Assembly: GCA_026645635.1 (NCBI GenBank)
Contig: JAPKMV010000028.1
Coordinates: 1 to 13,956, forward strand
Length of the DNA stretch: 13,956 nt
DNA from: Caldilineaceae bacterium
Lineage (GTDB): Bacteria > Chloroflexota > Anaerolineae > Caldilineales > Caldilineaceae
Direction of reading: 5' to 3'
The translations under genes and the position numbers were made by a program. How positions within the stretch are numbered: the stretch's first letter is position 1; every line of letters begins with the position of its first letter. The notes below the pieces were generated by a model. The model worked only from the letters and a program-made list of their open reading frames with translations, did no database searches and had not been told where the DNA came from. Of this stretch, positions 10,205 through 13,956 are shown piece by piece.

Positions 10205-11671
10205 ATGCAAACCCATAACATCATTCCTATGCCCGTGCAGATGACGCCGGGCGCGGGCGCGTTTGCGCTCGATGCGGAGACGGCAGTCGCATACGATGCG
10301 CCGGCGCTGGCCGCGGTCGCCGAGTTTCTGGCCGGGCTACTGCGTCCGGCCACTGGGCTGCCGCTCCCCGTGCAGCCAGCAACCGGCGCGCAGCCGAATC
10401 GAATTCACTTCACGACTGGCGCCGACCCGGAACTGGGCGATGAGGGCTACGAACTGGCGATCACGCCCACGGTGGTTACGGTGCGCGCGCCCCAGCCTGC
10501 CGGCCACTTCTACGCGGTGCAAACGCTGCGCCAACTGCTCCCGCCGGCGGTGGAGTCGTCTACGCAGCAGCCTGGGCCGTGGCTGTTGCCCGCGGGGACG
10601 ATCCGCGACTATCCGCGCTACGGGTGGCGCAGCGCCATGCTGGATGTGGCTCGCCACTTCTTTGGCGTCGCCGACGTGAAGCGCTATATCGACCTGCTGG
10701 CGCTGTACAAGTTCAATCGGCTGCATCTACACCTGAGTGACGACCAGGGCTGGCGCATCGAGATCAAGTCGTGGCCGCGGCTGGCCGAGGTGGGTGGCCG
10801 CACCGCGGTGGGCGGCGCGCCGGGCGGCTATTACACCCAGGCCGACTACGCCGCCATCGTCGCGTATGCGGCGGCGCGCCACATCGTCATCGTGCCGGAG
10901 ATCGACATGCCCAGCCACACCAACGCTGCGTTGGCCGCCTACGCCGAGTTGAACTGTGACGGCGTGGCCCGCTCGCCCTACACCGGCGTCGAAGTCGGTT
11001 TCAGTTCGCTGTGCGTCGAGAAAGAGATCACCTATCGTTTCATCGACGACGTGTTGCGCGAATTGGCTGCGTTGACGCCTGGGCCGTACCTGCACATCGG
11101 CGGCGACGAGGCGCACGCCACCTTGGACGAAGAATATCGGATCTTCATGGCGCGGGTGCAGGAACTGGTGTCTCGCCACGGCAAGCGTCCGGTCGGCTGG
11201 GAAGAAATGGGCAAGGCGCAGATGCGCCGCGATGCGCTGCTCCAGCAGTGGCGGCTGACGCCCGACGCGGCGGACCATGCGCTGTCGGCAGCGGCTCAGG
11301 GCGCACAGGTCATCCTGGCGCCGGCGAATCGCACCTACCTGGACATGAAATATGACGAACAGACGCCGTTGGGGCTGACCTGGGCCGGCTACATCACGCC
11401 GGAGCAGTCCTACACCTGGGAGCCGTCCACGCTGATCCCCGGCCTGGACCCGGCGGCCATCGCCGGGGTGGAGGCCGCACTTTGGGCGGAGACGCTGGTG
11501 ACCATTGCCGACATCGAATACATGGCCTTTCCGCGGCTCCCGGGCATCGCCGAAATCGGCTGGTCGCCGGCGGGCCGCAGTTGGGACGAATACCGCCCGC
11601 GCCTGGCCGCGCACAAGCCGCGCTGGGATGCGCTAGGGGTGAATTACTACAAGGCGCCTGATCTGGAATGA
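10205..11671 (+). CDS. GH20 beta-N-acetylhexosaminidase
   Basis: Removes terminal GlcNAc/GalNAc residues by substrate-assisted catalysis. The N-terminal GH20b-type alpha/beta domain (about 5-135) leads into the TIM barrel at YPRYGWRSAMLDVARHF, with substrate-binding R150. Other family motifs are HLHLSDDQGWRIEI (174-187), PEIDMPSHT (231-239) and the catalytic D301-E302 pair in HIGGDEAH. Substrate-pocket tryptophans include W332, W406 and W427 (GVEAALWAE). I chose ATG 10205 (488 aa), where the family-typical IIPMPVQ begins. The open frame runs back to a GTG at 10133, but that codon sits inside a repeat. The nearest purine-rich run (AAAAGGGAAG) is rather far upstream. There is no signal peptide, so it probably acts in the cytoplasm on imported chito- or glycan fragments. 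Its closest in-window neighbour, ligA, is unrelated. Confidence 0.93.
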   Translation: MQTHNIIPMPVQMTPGAGAFALDAETAVAYDAPALAAVAEFLAGLLRPATGLPLPVQPATGAQPNRIHFTTGADPELGDEGYELAITPTVVTVRAPQPAGHFYAVQTLRQLLPPAVESSTQQPGPWLLPAGTIRDYPRYGWRSAMLDVARHFFGVADVKRYIDLLALYKFNRLHLHLSDDQGWRIEIKSWPRLAEVGGRTAVGGAPGGYYTQADYAAIVAYAAARHIVIVPEIDMPSHTNAALAAYAELNCDGVARSPYTGVEVGFSSLCVEKEITYRFIDDVLRELAALTPGPYLHIGGDEAHATLDEEYRIFMARVQELVSRHGKRPVGWEEMGKAQMRRDALLQQWRLTPDAADHALSAAAQGAQVILAPANRTYLDMKYDEQTPLGLTWAGYITPEQSYTWEPSTLIPGLDPAAIAGVEAALWAETLVTIADIEYMAFPRLPGIAEIGWSPAGRSWDEYRPRLAAHKPRWDALGVNYYKAPDLE

Positions 11672-11673
11672 CT

Positions 11674-11740
11674 ACTTCACAATTCAGACTTCACAATTCA
11701 CAATTCAGAATTGTGAAGTCTGAATTGTGAATTGTGAAGT
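11674..11740. repeat. Heptamer palindrome between convergent genes, probable bidirectional terminator
   Basis: The left side is five consecutive heptamers of the ACTTCAC/AATTCAC/AATTCAG set (11674-11708). The right side reads the same set inverted (11709-11740). The best fold is a perfect 21-bp stem (11688-11708 with 11720-11740) with an 11-nt loop. It lies 3 bp after the GH20 stop and 12 bp before the serpin stop, between convergent genes, so it could end transcription from both sides. The word is the same as that at 13571-13612. Confidence 0.85.
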
Positions 11741-11752
11741 ACCCTGCTGGTT

Positions 11753-12868
11753 TCAGGTCTCTGGTGCGCAGATGTAGCCTGCAAACACAATCGCTGTCGT
11801 CGATAGATCGTAGATCGCGCAGAAGAAGGGGCGGTCGAAAACCAGATCGAAGCGGGGATGGGGAATGCTGCGCCCCATGACCACGGCGGTGGCGGCGGTC
11901 GCTTCGGCGCCGACTTCGTTCACTTCGAGTGTGGCTTCGTGCACCACCTTGCTGATCAGCAGCGGGCCGTCGCCCATGTGACGGAAGTCCGCTGCGCCGG
12001 TGAAGGCCAACCCCATGCCCATTTGCTGGAGCGGGGCGGCCAGGTCGAAGTGTGCGCGCACGGTCAGGCGCGGCAGCGTCACCGTGCCCAATTCCTCTGC
12101 AAACGCGTCCAGCCAGTGCGCCCATGTATCCACACCCAGCGCGGCCTGGAATTCTGCCAGCGGCAACCCAGCGGGCGGCAGCGCCAGCATCATGCCCAGC
12201 CGTCCCGCGCCAAAGGGCAGCCAGACCAGGCTCACCTCATCCACAACGGCATACTGCCAGCGGCGCATCTGCCGCATAAAGGGCGCCACCACCGTAGTGC
12301 CGTCCGGTTTGTGAAAGGTCCGCGGCGCAGTCAGGCGCGGGTCGAAGGGTTGGCTCCACGCACCCTTGAAGTAGATGGCGTTGACCAGCGCCATGACTGC
12401 GTTGGCGAGATCGGCCGGCGCCAGCAGGTTCGTGATCTTGTGCGCGGTCTGCGTCGCGACCCAGGCGTTGATGGCGTCCGCGGCGGCTGCGGGATCGGCG
12501 TAGTCGAGGGTCTGCATTGCGGCATGATAGGCCGCGCTGACCTGCGCAGCAAATTCAGGGTTGAGCGCAAAGGCGGCGTCTGGCCAGAGCGAATTGGCGA
12601 CGTGCAGAGCAACCGTTGGGTCGGCGGCCAGCAGATCGGCGATGAGCGCCTGCGCGCCGGCGTTGAGGGTGGCCAGGTCGCGATCGTGCCAGCCCAGCAC
12701 GGCGGCCATCTCTGTGGCGGTGGCGCCGGCCGCGCCATTGTAGGTCATGGCCAGTGCGGCGGCGATGCTGAAGGGAGAGATCAGCGCGGTGGCGCCGGGC
12801 TGGGCACTGCTGAGCTGTTGCAGCAGCCGGAAGCCGAAGTCATTGGCACTGGCGGCGAAGTTGGTCAT
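11753..12868 (-). CDS. Serpin (serine protease inhibitor), apparently inhibitory and intracellular
   Basis: Suicide inhibitor that traps serine or cysteine proteases. The 371-aa single serpin domain covers nearly the whole protein. Family landmarks are [51 protein letters not shown], and the C-terminal [23 protein letters not shown]. The hinge [11 protein letters not shown] (from 318) is rich in small residues, as inhibitory serpins need for loop insertion. The reactive loop reads [12 protein letters not shown], with R333-S334 aligning with the Arg-Ser bond of antithrombin; this predicts a trypsin-like target. The loop is one residue short of the usual 17 if R333 is P1, so S334 as P1 is the alternative. 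No signal peptide is present. I use ATG 12868, five bases after the thioredoxin stop; a GTG at 12883 would overlap that gene. GGTGGG nearby may serve as the ribosome site. Confidence 0.93.
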   Translation of the reverse strand: MTNFAASANDFGFRLLQQLSSAQPGATALISPFSIAAALAMTYNGAAGATATEMAAVLGWHDRDLATLNAGAQALIADLLAADPTVALHVANSLWPDAAFALNPEFAAQVSAAYHAAMQTLDYADPAAAADAINAWVATQTAHKITNLLAPADLANAVMALVNAIYFKGAWSQPFDPRLTAPRTFHKPDGTTVVAPFMRQMRRWQYAVVDEVSLVWLPFGAGRLGMMLALPPAGLPLAEFQAALGVDTWAHWLDAFAEELGTVTLPRLTVRAHFDLAAPLQQMGMGLAFTGAADFRHMGDGPLLISKVVHEATLEVNEVGAEATAATAVVMGRSIPHPRFDLVFDRPFFCAIYDLSTTAIVFAGYICAPET

Positions 12869-12873
12869 GGCCG

Positions 12874-13554
12874 CTACACCCACCGACTAAGCCGTTGCTG
12901 GAGCACGGGGAGTGGCTGCGCGCCGACGATGGTGTCCACCACCGCGCCGTTTTTGAAGATGAGCAGTGTGGGGATGCTCATCACGTTGAAGCGCTGCGCG
13001 GTGACCGGGTTCTCGTCCACGTTGAGCTTGGCCACCACCGCGCGGCCGGCGAATTCCTGCGCCAGCTTCTCCACGTGGGGCGCGACCATGCGGCACGGCC
13101 CGCACCAGGCCGCCCAGAAATCCACGAGCACCGGGCGGCTGCCGGCCACAGTCTGCTGAAAGGTGGCGTCGGTGAGGATCAGCGGGTGCGCGGGCGGTGG
13201 CGGTGCAGCCGCGGCGGGTTTGGGCTTGCCCTCCACGGCGTAGGCCAGCCACGCGCCCGCCTGGCTCAGCGCGGCGCCGGTGAGGGTGGCTTCCACCTGG
13301 CGGTTGCGCACGAGCAGGATCGCCGGCGTGGCGGTCACGTCGAAGCGGGCGGCCAGGTCGCGCTCGGCGTCGGCGTCGATCTTGGCCAGCAGTGCCTTGC
13401 CCGCGTACTGCTGGGCAAGCTGGTCCAACTGCTGGTCGACGGCGGCTGGCAGCGGCGCGCTGGGGCGCCAGAAGATCAGCAGCACCGGCGCGTTGGCGCC
13501 GAGGACGCGGTCGATGCTGTGGGTGTTGGTGTGGATGACGGTGGTGATGGGCAT
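12874..13554 (-). CDS. Two-domain thioredoxin with degenerate first domain
   Basis: Cytoplasmic thiol-disulfide protein. The second domain (about 124-226) is a full thioredoxin: [17 protein letters not shown] with the redox pair C151/C154, and the cis-Pro at P195 (SIPT). The first domain (about 1-108) keeps the thioredoxin outline ([28 protein letters not shown] with cis-Pro P77), but both CxxC cysteines are gone. It may therefore hold clients or partners rather than do redox chemistry. A Pro/Ala linker (111-123) joins the domains. I use ATG 13554 (226 aa); the open frame extends to 13629, but that part is encoded by the GTGAATT heptamer array and is unlike any domain. No Shine-Dalgarno is visible before 13554, so the start is less certain than the gene. 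The serpin follows 5 nt after the stop and is almost certainly co-transcribed. Confidence 0.92.
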   Translation of the reverse strand: MPITTVIHTNTHSIDRVLGANAPVLLIFWRPSAPLPAAVDQQLDQLAQQYAGKALLAKIDADAERDLAARFDVTATPAILLVRNRQVEATLTGAALSQAGAWLAYAVEGKPKPAAAAPPPPAHPLILTDATFQQTVAGSRPVLVDFWAAWCGPCRMVAPHVEKLAQEFAGRAVVAKLNVDENPVTAQRFNVMSIPTLLIFKNGAVVDTIVGAQPLPVLQQRLSRWV

Positions 13555-13570
13555 AGGCGAGTGTGAAATG

Positions 13571-13612
13571 GTGAATTGTGAATTGTGAATGGTCAATTGT
13601 GAATTGTGAAGG
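13571..13612. repeat. Six tandem heptamers (GTGAATT word)
   Basis: Perfect 7-bp phasing over six units: GTGAATT, GTGAATT, GTGAATG, GTCAATT, GTGAATT and GTGAAGG. It lies between the dehydrogenase stop and the thioredoxin start. It is a direct array here, whereas the same word is inverted at 11674-11740. Confidence 0.85.
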
Positions 13613-13616
13613 GGCG

Positions 13617-13651
13617 TGTCACCGGTCACTCGTCACGGGTCACTTGCCACC
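13617..13651. repeat. Second heptamer array (GGTCACT word)
   Basis: Five adjoining 7-bp units, TGTCACC, GGTCACT, CGTCACG, GGTCACT and TGCCACC, follow the GTGAATT array after 4 bp. The dehydrogenase stop codon (13640-13642) lies inside the fourth unit, so the array forms the 3' end of that gene. Confidence 0.7.
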
Positions 13652-13956
13652 GCCTACCGGGCGGACGGTGAGGGCGAAGGGGGGCGGCGGCGTGTTGGTG
13701 AGACGGCGGAGGCCGGCGCGCAGGAGGCCGGCGAGCATGGCGGCGGTGCTCAACTGGCGCTCGACCAGGCCGTTGCGCCCGTCAGTGGCGGACGACGCCA
13801 GCCAGACGGCGCGGCGCGCGGGCGTCTCCGGCGGGTTGCCCCAGAATTGAACAACGGTGCGCAGCGGCTGCACGCTTTCTTCGTAGCCGGGCACGACATC
13901 CACTTCGCTCAACATCTCGGTGATGACCAGGCCGGGGTTGAAGGCGATGATCTCCA
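13640..13956 (-). CDS. Short-chain dehydrogenase/reductase, C-terminal fragment (5' part beyond window)
   Basis: About 104 C-terminal residues are visible; the frame is open to the window edge, so the start, glycine motif and YxxxK lie outside. The first residues, IIAFNPGLVITEM, are the SDR 'PG' segment after the active-site helix that closes over the nicotinamide (NPGxVxT). This is followed by a variable substrate loop and by PPETPARRAVWLASSATDGRNGL, typical of the end of an SDR where a threshold of surviving residues is reported as 'VWLASSA.DGxxG'. The sequence after that (about 30 residues ending PPPPFALTVRPVGGGK) resembles the tail of SDRs that act on larger substrates, but the substrate cannot be read. 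It is on the same strand as thioredoxin and serpin, 85 bp upstream, and may share their transcript. Confidence 0.75.
   Translation of the reverse strand, partial: EIIAFNPGLVITEMLSEVDVVPGYEESVQPLRTVVQFWGNPPETPARRAVWLASSATDGRNGLVERQLSTAAMLAGLLRAGLRRLTNTPPPPFALTVRPVGGGK

Noticed and set aside
11858..13159. 433-codon plus-strand open frame over serpin and thioredoxin
   Set aside because: It is antisense to two genes with clear family motifs and has no domain signal of its own.
13555..13629. N-terminal 25-residue extension of the thioredoxin frame
   Set aside because: It is encoded by the GTGAATT heptamer array ([14 protein letters not shown]), which points to non-coding repeat rather than real protein.
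13571..13651. Tandem repeats as a possible CRISPR array
   Set aside because: The units are 7 bp and contiguous, with no 25-40 bp repeats, no unique spacers and no cas genes.

Overview
This is a high-GC bacterial window. It holds 11 protein-coding genes, two of them cut by the window edges. No rRNA, tRNA or CRISPR array was seen. The gene content (a B12-dependent MerR-type light regulator facing a phytoene synthase, a CrtD/CRTISO-like carotenoid oxidoreductase, an intracellular serpin, a cytoplasmic GH20 enzyme) and the style of the intergenic DNA fit a filamentous member of the Chloroflexota (Caldilinea/Roseiflexus-like). That assignment is inference from gene content, not a database match.

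Positions 1-6370 (minus strand, read right to left) form a pigment and redox block. A CarH/LitR-like adenosylcobalamin photoreceptor-repressor comes first, then a TIGR01777-type NAD(P)-binding protein and an SRPBCC protein joined by an ATGA stop/start overlap. They are followed by a FAD-dependent carotenoid desaturase/isomerase-like enzyme, an L-lactate dehydrogenase and a truncated multi-span membrane protein. Phytoene synthase (6632-7576, plus strand) diverges from the regulator across a 261-bp region. That region has a near-perfect sigma70-type promoter towards the regulator, a second promoter towards crtB, and inverted repeats placed where an operator would be expected. This suggests light-induced carotenoid synthesis with autoregulation.

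Positions 8003-11671 (plus strand) hold the NAD+-dependent DNA ligase ligA and a GH20 beta-N-acetylhexosaminidase. Positions 11753-13956 (minus strand) hold the C-terminal end of a short-chain dehydrogenase, a two-domain thioredoxin whose first domain has lost its CxxC, and a serpin starting 5 nt after the thioredoxin stop. The serpin has an inhibitory-type hinge and an antithrombin-like Arg-Ser reactive centre.

The most unusual feature lies between the genes. Seven gaps are filled with short-word arrays (mostly 7-9 bp units). Each gap uses its own word, and six of the seven fold back on themselves as inverted repeats (690-850, 1835-1900, 3458-3519, 7576-7896, 10061-10137, 11674-11740); the seventh, 13571-13651, is a direct array. 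The largest is a 321-bp concentric palindrome starting at the crtB stop codon. One heptamer word (GTGAATT/AATTCAC) brackets the serpin-thioredoxin pair. Some arrays run into coding sequence, supplying the tail of the carotenoid enzyme and the stop codon of the dehydrogenase. The carH-crtB regulatory gap has no such array.
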